This document shows, in pieces, positions 1-7,343 of a stretch of 43,420 nt of DNA. The number at the start of each line of letters is the position of its first letter. The first letter of the stretch is position 1. Source of the stretch: Lactiplantibacillus pingfangensis (lineage in GTDB: Bacteria; Bacillota; Bacilli; Lactobacillales; Lactobacillaceae). A model generated the notes under the pieces. That model made no database searches. It worked only from the letters and a program-made list of their open reading frames with translations, and was not told the origin of the DNA. Where the stretch lies: the NCBI RefSeq assembly GCF_005404945.1, contig NZ_BJDG01000028.1, forward strand, positions 1-43,420, written 5' to 3'. Position numbers and translations under genes: made by a program.

Positions 1-59
1 AATACCGAAATGAGGTCGCTTAGAGACAACAGTAAATTTATATTATTTCATCTGACAAC

Positions 60-971
60 TTGACAGGGCCTAGCGCATACTTCAACTTTAATACCTACTT
101 TGGCTCATACGGCTTCTTTACCGTTATGATTCTAGGGGCAATTGCCAGTGCTTGCTACATTTATTTGATGAAGAAACATATTACGATTAAAATGCCTGAT
201 TCAGTGCCACCGGCAGTTGCCAATGCCTTTACTGGGATTATTCCAGCCGCTGCAGCATTTTACGTCGTTGGGATTATCAACTGGCTCTTCAGTAACTTTG
301 GCCAAACAACCGTTATCGAATGGATTGCCAAAGTTATCCAAGAACCACTATTGAACATGAGTCAAGGTTATGGCGCCGTCTTATTGATGACGTTGTTAGT
401 TCAAGTTTTCTGGTTCTTTGGGATTCACGGTTCCAACGTTTTAGCACCTGTTTTAGATGGGATTTGGTTAACTGCCCAATTAGCTAACGTTAACGCGTTC
501 CAAGCTCACAAAGCCTTACCATATCTCTGGACTCGGAACTGTTTCGACTTGTACGCTTGGATTGGTGGGGCCGGTTCGACCTTACTCTTACTCATCGCTA
601 TCTTGATATTCAGTAAGCGTGACGATCAACGTTCCGTGGCGAAATTAGCCATTGGACCTGGATTCTTCAACATTAACGAACCAGTTATGTTTGGGTTACC
701 AATCGTCTTAGATCCAATTTACTTTATTCCGTTCATTTTAGCACCAGTTGTAACCGTCTCCATTGCGTATGCTGCCATTACCGCTGGTTGGGTTGCCCCA
801 ATCACCAACAACATTGTTTGGTCAATGCCACCAATTATGAATGCTTTAGTTGCCACCATGGATTGGCGTTCAGTTGTCTTACAAGTTGTTAACGGCTTGA
901 TTGCCTTCGCAATTTATGTGCCATTTGTTAAAGCTGCCAACAGAATGAAACCAAACGAGATTGGAGAATAA
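60..971 (+). CDS. PTS cellobiose-type EIIC component, 5' end missing or disrupted
   Basis: Membrane channel subunit of a lactose/cellobiose-family phosphotransferase system, importing a beta-glucoside or diacetylchitobiose-type sugar. The 303 residues are hydrophobic with several membrane spans and carry the family-like segments ITIKMPDSVPPAV near residue 42 and GFFNINEPVMFGLP near residue 199. Family members usually have about 420-460 residues, so roughly 120-160 N-terminal residues are absent. In the same frame stop codons occur at 21-23 and 33-35, so the gene does not simply run in from upstream. The +1 frame is open from 1 to 60, which allows a frameshift near position 48, but its peptide is not convincingly EIIC-like. 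The TTG at 60 is only the first available start and has no good ribosome site. The gene is probably a broken copy or one with a sequencing error. It is followed at 8 nt by a small membrane gene and then DUF3284, a common downstream partner of beta-glucoside PTS genes. Confidence 0.75.
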   Translation: MTGPSAYFNFNTYFGSYGFFTVMILGAIASACYIYLMKKHITIKMPDSVPPAVANAFTGIIPAAAAFYVVGIINWLFSNFGQTTVIEWIAKVIQEPLLNMSQGYGAVLLMTLLVQVFWFFGIHGSNVLAPVLDGIWLTAQLANVNAFQAHKALPYLWTRNCFDLYAWIGGAGSTLLLLIAILIFSKRDDQRSVAKLAIGPGFFNINEPVMFGLPIVLDPIYFIPFILAPVVTVSIAYAAITAGWVAPITNNIVWSMPPIMNALVATMDWRSVVLQVVNGLIAFAIYVPFVKAANRMKPNEIGE

Positions 972-978
972 CTAACTC

Positions 979-1167
979 ATGAAAACCTTAAAGCAGTGTT
1001 TACTCATCGGGATGAACCTTGCATTATTAGCCGTTGTTTTGAGTCCCATGGCCGGCAGTGTTGGTCAATGGGTAACGCTCGGACTAGGGTTAGGAGTCAG
1101 TGCAGTGTTGTTTATCCTTTACCGTCACGTTGGACAGCTTGAAAGGAGCCAAAAAGATGCAAATTAA
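979..1167 (+). CDS. Small two-span membrane protein
   Basis: A 62-residue protein with two predicted membrane helices (about residues 7-26 and 30-49), then a short basic and polar tail. The function is not recognised. It starts 8 nt after the EIIC stop and its last 11 nt overlap the next gene, so it is translated as part of the PTS operon. Its position between EIIC and DUF3284 suggests an accessory role in the same sugar system, but that is inference only. The Shine-Dalgarno sequence is weak; translational coupling to the EIIC gene is likely. Confidence 0.55.
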   Translation: MKTLKQCLLIGMNLALLAVVLSPMAGSVGQWVTLGLGLGVSAVLFILYRHVGQLERSQKDAN

Positions 1168-1576
1168 GATGACATTAAAAGCTCCGGTAGACTATTTGTA
1201 TCAACAATTGATTGACTCAGCTCAAGCAGATATTCAGCAGCAAACTGGTCGACCGGCACCCAAGCAAAGTTTGCAAGGGTTTCAGTATGAAAAGAAATGG
1301 CACAACGGCATGGTGGGTTCACTCAAAGTGACCCATGCCGAACCGGGTGTACGATACGCTTACGAGTTGGAAACCCCGCACGACCATTACTTAGTCGATT
1401 ATCAGTTTACACGGGATGGCGATAATGACGCCGGATTGACTTATGCGGAAACGTTCTTAGGAAAAGATAAGAAAACGGACGCAAATAATCGGATTGGCGT
1501 AATGTTATTAGGCTGGTTCCGAAAACGCCGCTTTAAGAAAATGATGGGTCAGATGGCTGCCACGTATTATCAATAG
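1157..1576 (+). CDS. DUF3284 domain protein
   Basis: A cytosolic protein of 139 residues resembling the DUF3284 family, which is often encoded beside cellobiose/beta-glucoside PTS genes in lactobacilli; its biochemical role is unknown. The ATG at 1157 is chosen because AAAGGAG lies at 1142-1148. A longer reading from 1100 would run backwards through the previous gene and has no ribosome site. The sequence begins MQIKMTLKAPVDYLYQQL, and the fold may be START/SRPBCC-like (inference). It ends the operon: a strong hairpin terminator follows at 1646. Confidence 0.75.
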   Translation: MQIKMTLKAPVDYLYQQLIDSAQADIQQQTGRPAPKQSLQGFQYEKKWHNGMVGSLKVTHAEPGVRYAYELETPHDHYLVDYQFTRDGDNDAGLTYAETFLGKDKKTDANNRIGVMLLGWFRKRRFKKMMGQMAATYYQ

Positions 1577-1645
1577 CATGAACGGACGAAAGCAATCCGG
1601 TCACTTTGAGATTGAAAATAGGTGACACTGAAATTCAATAGTCTT

Positions 1646-1691
1646 AGCATTACCAAACAGCTTAGCAAGGCTGGTTGGTAATGCTTTTTTT
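1646..1691 (+). terminator. Rho-independent terminator of the PTS operon
   Basis: Arms 1646-1656 (AGCATTACCAA) and 1675-1685 (TTGGTAATGCT) pair perfectly and are followed by a run of T. Confidence 0.9.
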
Positions 1692-1755
1692 GTACGACGA
1701 CTAAAGGTCGTAAATTGAAATAGTTGTTGGCGAGTTAATTTTTAAAAGTTTCGGC

Positions 1756-1791
1756 TTGATTATAAGTGACTAATCAGTTATTATTGGCACA
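1756..1791 (+). promoter_or_regulatory. Promoter and operator of TetR gene 1; leaderless
   Basis: TTGATT at 1756-1761, a 17-nt spacer and TATTAT at 1779-1784 form a good vegetative promoter. The expected start point, about 7 nt after the -10, falls on position 1791, the A of the ATG. No ribosome site precedes the ATG, so the mRNA appears leaderless. The imperfect palindrome TGACTAATCAGTTA (1767-1780) sits in the spacer and resembles the site before the next gene (2380-2397), which suggests autoregulation. Confidence 0.7.
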
Positions 1792-2354
1792 TGCGAAAAA
1801 TAGATGAACAAAAAAAACTGAAAATTAAAGCGGCCGTTATGACCTTGGTTGACCAGGATGGGCTAACCAATTTAACAACGGCTAAGGTCGCGAAGACCGC
1901 TGGGGTCAGTCCGGCAACTCTCTATATTTACTATCAAGATAAAACGGATATGTTAAGCCGGATTTATGAGTCAGTGAAAGATGAGTTACATTTAGGCCTA
2001 TTGGCTGAGTTGTCAGCAACGGCCCCGGATTTGGCTGCCCAATTGCGAGCCATGTTACAGTTTTCGGTGACACAGTATCGCCAGCAACCGCGGGCGGCGC
2101 ATTTCGTACAAGCGCTGTGGACGAACCCGGAAGCCTTGGATGAGCAGGCGCTACAGCACGGAACCGAATTGGATTCCGCGTTAGGCCAGTTGTTTACAAA
2201 GTTAGTGGCGGATCAAGCCTATGTGAACTTATCTCGGCCTGCATTTGAATTGATCTTTGCCACCCCCACGCAATTATTATTGCGGCAACCAACTGTTAGC
2301 AATGAAGAAGTCGAACAGCTAATTGACGTGGTCATTAAAGCGGTTCAGCAATGA
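1791..2354 (+). CDS. TetR/AcrR-family transcriptional regulator
   Basis: A DNA-binding repressor of 187 residues. The N-terminal helix-turn-helix spans about residues 8-55, with the recognition region AKTAGVSPATLYIYYQDKTD, which is typical of TetR proteins. The C-terminal ligand domain is not assignable to a known effector. It lies directly upstream of a short-chain dehydrogenase with a matching operator, so it probably represses itself and that gene. It is clearly paralogous to the TetR at 10107, sharing the opening MRKIDE and YYQDKTDML. The start at 1791 is supported by the shared N-terminus of the two paralogs even though no Shine-Dalgarno sequence is present; see the promoter entry. Confidence 0.9.
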   Translation: MRKIDEQKKLKIKAAVMTLVDQDGLTNLTTAKVAKTAGVSPATLYIYYQDKTDMLSRIYESVKDELHLGLLAELSATAPDLAAQLRAMLQFSVTQYRQQPRAAHFVQALWTNPEALDEQALQHGTELDSALGQLFTKLVADQAYVNLSRPAFELIFATPTQLLLRQPTVSNEEVEQLIDVVIKAVQQ

Positions 2355-2379
2355 GCCACTTTAATTTTTGCCATTTAAG

Positions 2380-2397
2380 TAACTAACTAGTCAGTTA
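2380..2397. promoter_or_regulatory. Palindromic TetR operator before the SDR gene
   Basis: TAACTAACTAGTCAGTTA is palindromic except for one base pair and overlaps the likely -10 of the SDR gene (TATAAA at 2396). Thirteen of 16 bases match the site in the tetR promoter (1766-1782), so the same regulator probably binds both. Confidence 0.65.
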
Positions 2398-2417
2398 TAA
2401 AAAGAGGAGCGATTATT

Positions 2418-3317
2418 TTGAAAAAAACAATTTTGATTACTGGTGCCACGGATGGAATTGGCAAAGCAACGGCGATGGCCTTAGCACAACAAGGCCATCA
2501 AGTGATTGTGCATGGACGTAATCGTGAGAAGGCGCAACGGGTCGTGGCTGAAATTCGCACGGCGACTGGCAATCAGCAAGTCACGTTTTTAATTGCGGAT
2601 TTATTTTCACTGCGGGCGGTTCAGCAGCTCGCCGCGCAATTTTTAGCGGAGAATGATCACTTAGACGTGTTGATCAACAATGCCGGGGCGGTCCTGAATA
2701 ATCACCGCGCTGTTTCAGTTGATGGCATTGAAAAAACGATGGCTCTGAACGTGCTGGCGCCATTCTTGTTGACACAATTATTAATACCGAGCCTTGAAAA
2801 AAGTTCAGATGGTCGCATTATCAATATGTCTTCAGCCTCACATCGGGCTAGTGGCCGACCTGACCTGAACGATTTGAACTTGGAAAAGGATAACTCGGCG
2901 CAACGTCGGTATTCGTTATCAAAATTATTTGTGATTTGGAATACGCAGCATCAGGGCAAATTATTGAAGCAGCAAGGCGTTCAGAATGTGACTGTTAACG
3001 CGTCGCATCCTGGGGCAATCGTCACTAATTTTGGTCAGGATAGTGATAAGGGATGGTTGGTAAACTTAGTGTATAAAGTCGCCATCAAGTTAGCGTCGTT
3101 TGGGCCCTTACGCACGATGGCGACACCGGAACATGGTGCAGCAACCAATATTTATTTAGCGACAAGTGAGAACGTTGATGGTATTAGTGGACTGTTTTGG
3201 GGTGACGCTAAGCCACAAAAGCCGTCAACACGATACTATTCGGCAACCGCAGAACAACAAGTTTGGGATTATTGTCAGGCGGTTGTGCGACCGTTTTTGA
3301 GTGATGCCAAGCATTGA
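2418..3317 (+). CDS. Short-chain dehydrogenase/reductase
   Basis: An NAD(P)-dependent oxidoreductase of 299 residues resembling the retinol-dehydrogenase-like SDRs. The cofactor glycine motif TGATDGIG is at residues 8-15, NNAG at 87-90, the catalytic Ser is about 139, and YSLSK (Tyr165, Lys169) completes the active site. Translation starts at TTG 2418 with AGAGGAG at 2403-2409. The substrate cannot be told from sequence. It is the only gene between its operator and the convergent TetR at 3333, and is likely induced when the upstream TetR releases its operator. Confidence 0.9.
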   Translation: MKKTILITGATDGIGKATAMALAQQGHQVIVHGRNREKAQRVVAEIRTATGNQQVTFLIADLFSLRAVQQLAAQFLAENDHLDVLINNAGAVLNNHRAVSVDGIEKTMALNVLAPFLLTQLLIPSLEKSSDGRIINMSSASHRASGRPDLNDLNLEKDNSAQRRYSLSKLFVIWNTQHQGKLLKQQGVQNVTVNASHPGAIVTNFGQDSDKGWLVNLVYKVAIKLASFGPLRTMATPEHGAATNIYLATSENVDGISGLFWGDAKPQKPSTRYYSATAEQQVWDYCQAVVRPFLSDAKH

Positions 3318-3332
3318 GCTAATTATAATGTT

Positions 3333-3878
3333 TCAATCGATTAAGGATAGCTGTGCTTGGATTAATTTTTGACTTGTTTCAGTGACACAGGCATAAGTGA
3401 GTTCCGCCTCGTGATTGAACCAATAAATGTAAGTTTGCATCACTCCTGCTGCCAGCGAGGTTAAGACTAATTGGTTGGCAGGCGTTTTTTGACGAGCGAG
3501 TAGGTTGTCATATAACGTCTCGAACAGCATTTGCTGCAATTGATCTACTAGTCGCTGTTGTTGCTGGTTCAAACAGAGGTATTTAAAACCAGAAAAGTTG
3601 GTCATCAAAATCCGATCAAAAGTTGCAATTAATGTCCGAGCATCTAAGTGTGCGCCTGTTAATGAAGCGGCAACCTGTTCAGCCAAAATGACTTGGTAAT
3701 CATCAAAAATATCAGTGACATGCTCGTAATGACTATAAAAAGTGCGTCGATTAATGTGGGCGGTCCGACAGAGTGCAGTGACAGTTATCGTATCAATCGG
3801 TTGGGTCGCTAATAACTTAAATAATGTGGTGGTTAAGGCTTGTTTGGTCTTTCGAACGCGTTCATCCAAAAAAATCAT
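3333..3878 (-). CDS. TetR/AcrR-family transcriptional regulator
   Basis: A regulator of 181 residues with an N-terminal helix-turn-helix at about residues 9-55 (TVTALCRTAHINRRTFYSHY) and a C-terminal region with the spacing seen in TetR proteins related to YvdT or dihydroxyacetone-kinase regulators. It is transcribed away from the membrane protein at 3979, and the 100-nt gap contains two exact inverted repeats, so that gene is its likely target. It is not closely related to the two paralogous TetR proteins at 1791 and 10107. It converges with the SDR gene, and no clear terminator is seen between them. Confidence 0.88.
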   Translation of the reverse strand: MIFLDERVRKTKQALTTTLFKLLATQPIDTITVTALCRTAHINRRTFYSHYEHVTDIFDDYQVILAEQVAASLTGAHLDARTLIATFDRILMTNFSGFKYLCLNQQQQRLVDQLQQMLFETLYDNLLARQKTPANQLVLTSLAAGVMQTYIYWFNHEAELTYACVTETSQKLIQAQLSLID

Positions 3879-3895
3879 CTCCAGTTAATACACAC

Positions 3896-3959
3896 TTTTA
3901 GCAAAAATGACGCTAAAAGCTGATTTAATAAGTCTATGATAATACACAATCTTATTAAA
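3896..3959. promoter_or_regulatory. Two inverted repeats between divergent TetR and membrane gene
   Basis: TTTTAGC (3896-3902) and GCTAAAA (3912-3918) form one exact repeat with a 9-nt gap. TTTAATAAG (3924-3932) and CTTATTAAA (3951-3959) form another with an 18-nt gap that encloses a possible -10 (TATGAT, 3935-3940). Either could be the operator of the divergent TetR. Confidence 0.5.
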
Positions 3960-3978
3960 CACGAGGAGTTGAAGTATA

Positions 3979-4776
3979 ATGTGGCAGTTTTTGAACAGTC
4001 TAGTAGCAACTTATCATGGGACTGGCTATCGCTTGACCGATTTTGTGACCGCTTTTAGTCCCAATAATCCACATTTTGTCAGCACACTATTAGTGGCGGG
4101 GCTGACTTTTGCGATTGGCTTTATTGAATATATTTACAGCTTTTTATTGGTGAATCGTGAGGGCAAGTCGCCGTACAATTTGTTAATGCATTCATATTAC
4201 TTTGCCATTGATTCAATGGGAATTCTTGTCTTTGCAACGGCATCTCACGCGGTCGGGGGCTTTTGGATTTTTGACTTGGCCGCGGTTGCTGAAGTCGTCT
4301 GGACCTTGTTTGAAGTCTACAATTTAATTAAGTGTGTTTATGTGGAACGCGCAGATATTTGGGGGCCTGATGTAACGGTGCATTCAGCTTGGTTGCGAGT
4401 CGCCGGTTGGGTGATTGTCATGATGGCAACCGTTAACCTGTTCAGGGTCTTCATGAATGATCCGGCGATGTTCAAATGGTATATTTTCACCAATATCTTA
4501 ATGGGAATTATGCCAGGCCTATACTGGGAAAAACGCGGCACGCAATTAGGTGCTTCCAAAGGATTGGCTATCGTCATTTTGATTGGGACGATTAACTCAT
4601 TTTTGCCAACCAATATGTGGGCGGCCGTCAGTCCATATTTTAGCGTGCAAAACAATCCGTGGTTTTATGTGGTGGGCGTCATTGCGATTGCCTTTTCGGC
4701 CCGAAGCCTGTTAGTGCTACATCGTATGCCGGCAAAACCTGCGACTTTAGCAACGGGTAAGAAAACAATTTGGTGA
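3979..4776 (+). CDS. Polytopic membrane protein of unknown function
   Basis: A 265-residue integral membrane protein with about seven predicted helices (roughly residues 35-60, 70-90, 95-120, 137-157, 165-183, 192-212, 226-246). I do not recognise the family and see no nucleotide-binding or catalytic motif. The aromatic and acidic residues inside the helices (for example GFIEYIYSF and VWTLFEVYN) could line a small-molecule path. GAGGAG at 3963-3968 precedes the ATG. It is divergent from the TetR at 3333 and probably under its control, an arrangement typical of inducible efflux or stress membrane proteins (inference). Confidence 0.7.
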   Translation: MWQFLNSLVATYHGTGYRLTDFVTAFSPNNPHFVSTLLVAGLTFAIGFIEYIYSFLLVNREGKSPYNLLMHSYYFAIDSMGILVFATASHAVGGFWIFDLAAVAEVVWTLFEVYNLIKCVYVERADIWGPDVTVHSAWLRVAGWVIVMMATVNLFRVFMNDPAMFKWYIFTNILMGIMPGLYWEKRGTQLGASKGLAIVILIGTINSFLPTNMWAAVSPYFSVQNNPWFYVVGVIAIAFSARSLLVLHRMPAKPATLATGKKTIW

Positions 4777-4782
4777 GTTAAA

Positions 4783-4959
4783 ATTGAGAGACAACTCAGA
4801 GTTGTGTGGCAAGCTATTATCCCTTGCTGGAAGCATGATTTTCGCGATAATTTAAAATGCCGTCGGTACGAGCAAGTTCAGACGGCATTGTCAGTCATCG
4901 GCGGGGTGTTATTAGCCATTAGTGGCGGTGTCATCGTATGGTGGCGTCGTCGACAATAG
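4783..4959 (+). other. Possible small membrane ORF with no standard start
   Basis: The frame is open from just after the previous stop to TAG 4957-4959. It could encode about 58 residues ending in a hydrophobic helix (LSVIGGVLLAISGGVIVWW) followed by Arg-Arg-Arg-Gln. There is no ATG; the candidates are ATT at 4783, with GGTGAG at 4772-4777 upstream, or GTG at 4804. It may be a coupled small gene with a rare start, or a gene remnant. Confidence 0.3.
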
Positions 4960-4988
4960 GCGGTTAGAAAAATAAAATAATGACAGCA

Positions 4989-5029
4989 GAAAAGCTGACC
5001 CACAATTTTGGTGTGTGGGTCAGCTTTTC
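4989..5029. terminator. Long perfect hairpin terminator
   Basis: Arms 4989-5004 (GAAAAGCTGACCCACA) and 5014-5029 are exactly complementary over 16 bp. The A and T flanks make it usable on either strand. It closes the membrane-protein unit. Apart from the possible small ORF, the stretch 4777-5047 holds nothing else I can identify. Confidence 0.85.
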
Positions 5030-5047
5030 GCATTGTAAACTAATTAA

Positions 5048-5089
5048 TTGACAGGCAACCCAAATTATCGTAACTTGAAAGCGTAAACA
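5048..5089 (+). promoter_or_regulatory. Promoter with cre box for the F420-reductase-like gene
   Basis: TTGACA at 5048-5053, a 17-nt spacer and TAACTT at 5071-5076. TTGAAAGCGTAAACA at 5075-5089 fits the CcpA consensus WTGNAANCGNWNNCW at every position. It covers the -10 and start site, so glucose repression is predicted. Confidence 0.75.
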
Positions 5090-5119
5090 ATAAACTTAAT
5101 TAATCAGGGGGTCTGTTTA

Positions 5120-5692
5120 ATGGCAGCAATTACGATTTTTGGTAAAGGTAACATGGGTCAAGCTATTGGTGATGTATTCAAGCAAGGTGGCAACGAAGTC
5201 AACTACTTGGTTAACGGTGATCCAGTTAAAGATTTAGGTGACATCGTCGTTTTGGCTGTGCCATATCCAGCCGCAATTAGTATCGCTAAGGCAAATCCAA
5301 CCGCTTTAGTTGGAAAGATTGTGGTTGATATTACTAACCCATTGAATTTTGACACTTGGGATGAACTAGTTGTGCCAGCAGACAGCTCAGCTGCTGAACA
5401 AATCAAGCAATTATTGCCAGATGCGAAAATTGTCAAGGCGTTCAACACTACTTTTGCGGCAACTTTGCAAAGCCGTAAAGTTGGCGGCCAACAAACGACA
5501 GTTATGGCTGCGAGTGACTCTAGCGAAGCTAAAGCTGCTTTGGAAGCTGCCTTGAAAGACAGCGGCGTGGCCTTTGTGGATGCTGGTACCTTGAAACGTG
5601 CCCATGAGTTGGAAAGCTTCGGTTTCTTACAAATGACCTTAGCTGCCAAAGAAAAGATTGGTTGGGATGGCGGTTTCGCTGTCGAAAAGTAA
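5120..5692 (+). CDS. NADPH-dependent F420-reductase-like NAD(P)-binding protein
   Basis: A single-domain Rossmann protein of 190 residues belonging to the F420-dependent NADP oxidoreductase family (F420_oxidored). GKGNMG, the dinucleotide motif, is at residues 8-13, and VVDITNPLNF and KAFNTTF are typical of the family. Lactobacilli do not make F420, so the natural substrate is probably a different hydride donor or acceptor; this is unknown. RBS AGGGGG precedes the ATG at 5120. The gene is monocistronic, bounded by terminators on both sides, and carries a perfect cre box in its promoter, so it is probably a catabolite-repressed oxidoreductase. Confidence 0.85.
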   Translation: MAAITIFGKGNMGQAIGDVFKQGGNEVNYLVNGDPVKDLGDIVVLAVPYPAAISIAKANPTALVGKIVVDITNPLNFDTWDELVVPADSSAAEQIKQLLPDAKIVKAFNTTFAATLQSRKVGGQQTTVMAASDSSEAKAALEAALKDSGVAFVDAGTLKRAHELESFGFLQMTLAAKEKIGWDGGFAVEK

Positions 5693-5708
5693 TGTAAATC
5701 AAATTAAA

Positions 5709-5742
5709 AGCAGTCATCCAAAAAATGGGTGGCTGCTTTATT
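5709..5742 (+). terminator. Terminator after the F420-reductase-like gene
   Basis: AGCAGTCATCCA (5709-5720) pairs with TGGGTGGCTGCT (5726-5737) through GU pairs and is followed by a T-rich tract. Confidence 0.8.
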
Positions 5743-5747
5743 TTGGC

Positions 5748-6053
5748 CTAAAACTTCTTGTTATCAATCATTGCCGCATTATATTCAGTCCAACCTGAAA
5801 TATGATGCCGTTTTTTGTAAGCTTTCCAAGTCGCCTTGTCAATCCAAATTTTTTCAACCCGATTGTCAACCGGTGAAACTAAGACTTGACTCGCAAATTC
5901 TGCGTAGAGCACATAAACGAGAATTACTAAGATAGGGGCATACAACTTTTGCATGATGAAAATTGAAAGTAAAAATGCGATGACAAACACAACATCGGCC
6001 GTCGAATGTCGGCGGTAGTATTTGGTATTGTCATCTAAAATTTGTTTAGCCAT
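5748..6053 (-). CDS. Small membrane protein, unknown function
   Basis: A protein of 101 residues with one or two hydrophobic segments (about residues 20-52) and a soluble basic C-terminal half ending near SGWTEYNAAMIDNKKF. The ATG at 6053 is preferred over one 33 nt upstream because AAGGAG lies about 9 nt before it. No family is recognised. It stands alone between the F420-like gene and the alcohol dehydrogenase. Confidence 0.65.
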   Translation of the reverse strand: MAKQILDDNTKYYRRHSTADVVFVIAFLLSIFIMQKLYAPILVILVYVLYAEFASQVLVSPVDNRVEKIWIDKATWKAYKKRHHISGWTEYNAAMIDNKKF

Positions 6054-6128
6054 GTTGGTTAGAACTCCTTGTATAGTCTTTTCCAAAGTATAACATAGTC
6101 CTATATCAAATGTGAAAACGCCACCAAT

Positions 6129-6162
6129 AAAAAACGCGACTCAGTAATCCGAGTCGCGTTTT
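6129..6162 (-). terminator. Terminator of the alcohol dehydrogenase gene
   Basis: AAAACGCGACTC (6131-6142) and GAGTCGCGTTTT (6151-6162) pair perfectly over 12 bp. Read on the minus strand the hairpin ends in a T run, just after the stop codon of the gene at 6168. Confidence 0.88.
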
Positions 6163-6167
6163 GGCGA

Positions 6168-7208
6168 TTAGTCGATGGTAATCAGTGCTTTAATCGCTTC
6201 ACGTTTAGTCATCGCTTGGTAAGCCGAATCAATATCGTCAAGTTTAAACCGTTGGGTAAAGACTTTGCCGGGATGAATCTCACCGTCCAAAACAGCTTTC
6301 AGTAGGACTTGCTTGTCATAAGTCGTGACGGAAGCCGGTCCACCAGCGATAATTGTGTTGTTATAAAAGGAAGCCGTCATATCCATCTTAGGTTCATGTG
6401 GTAAACCGACACGTCCAACAATGGCACCGGGACGCGCCGCTTGCATAGCTGTCTCATTAGACAACTCTGTACCGACACATTCGAGAACCGCATCGGCGCC
6501 GGCATGATTCGTTAAGGTCATCACTTTAGCAATCGCGTCGTCACCACGTTCGGCGATAATATCGGTGGCGCCAAATTCTAAGGCTAATTGTTGGCGATCA
6601 GCATGGCGACTCATCGCGATAATCCGTTTGGCACCGCGCATCTTAGCGGCAATGACGCCACAAAGGCCAACCGCACCGTCACCAACAACCACGACGGTGT
6701 CGCCGGTTTTGACATTAGCGACGCGGGCCGCATGATAACCAGTTGCCATGACATCAGCTAAGCTCAGTAAGGAATTCAACATCGCATCGCTGTAGTCTGC
6801 TGGGTGTCCAGGGATTTTCACCAAGGCCCAGTCAGCATGTTGGAAACGGATATACTCTGCTTGGACGCCGTTACTAAAGTTATCTTGATGATTTTGACAA
6901 TCGCCTTCAAAACCAGCGAGACAGGCGGCACAATAGCCACAGCCATGGGTAAATGGGGCAATGACGAAATCTCCGGGTTGAACGGTTGTAATGTCGGCGC
7001 CGACACTTTCGACAACCCCGATGGCTTCATGACCAGAGTTTTCAGAATGGTTGGCCTTTTCTTCCAGACCACGATAAGCCCAGAGGTCCGAACCACAAAC
7101 ACAAGTCCGCACAACGTGAATAATCACATCATCGGCAGCTTGAATGGTTGGTTTTTCAATGTTTTCAACGGCAATTTTGCCGGGTTGCATAAAGATCGCA
7201 CTTTTCAT
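6168..7208 (-). CDS. Zinc-dependent medium-chain alcohol dehydrogenase
   Basis: An NAD(P)-dependent alcohol dehydrogenase of the MDR superfamily, 346 residues. The catalytic zinc ligands are Cys38 (in CVCGSD) and His60-Glu61 (GHE). The structural zinc is bound by Cys90, Cys93, Cys96 and Cys104. The Rossmann fold has VVVGDGAVGLCG. The length and all zinc ligands are normal, so the enzyme should be active; threonine- or sorbitol-dehydrogenase-like substrates are possible but not provable. RBS AAGGAG lies before the ATG at 7208, and a TATAAT box (7252-7257, minus strand) lies about 45 nt upstream. It diverges from the copper operon. Confidence 0.9.
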   Translation of the reverse strand: MKSAIFMQPGKIAVENIEKPTIQAADDVIIHVVRTCVCGSDLWAYRGLEEKANHSENSGHEAIGVVESVGADITTVQPGDFVIAPFTHGCGYCAACLAGFEGDCQNHQDNFSNGVQAEYIRFQHADWALVKIPGHPADYSDAMLNSLLSLADVMATGYHAARVANVKTGDTVVVVGDGAVGLCGVIAAKMRGAKRIIAMSRHADRQQLALEFGATDIIAERGDDAIAKVMTLTNHAGADAVLECVGTELSNETAMQAARPGAIVGRVGLPHEPKMDMTASFYNNTIIAGGPASVTTYDKQVLLKAVLDGEIHPGKVFTQRFKLDDIDSAYQAMTKREAIKALITID

Positions 7209-7343
7209 ATTGGTAGCACTCCTTGTGAGTCAGAATTAATTAACCAGCTCAATTATAGAAATAATGACGGTTAATAACCAGTACTTATTTTGCATACTTC
7301 AGAATACTTAAAAGGCATGGCTCATCGTGTTGAAATTTTATCG

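Noticed and set aside
5203-5649. A 148-codon minus-strand frame in the F420-reductase-like gene
   Set aside because: Shadow frame; the plus strand has family motifs, ribosome site, promoter and terminator.
6804-7274. A 156-codon plus-strand frame opposite the alcohol dehydrogenase
   Set aside because: Shadow of an intact zinc dehydrogenase gene with all its motifs.
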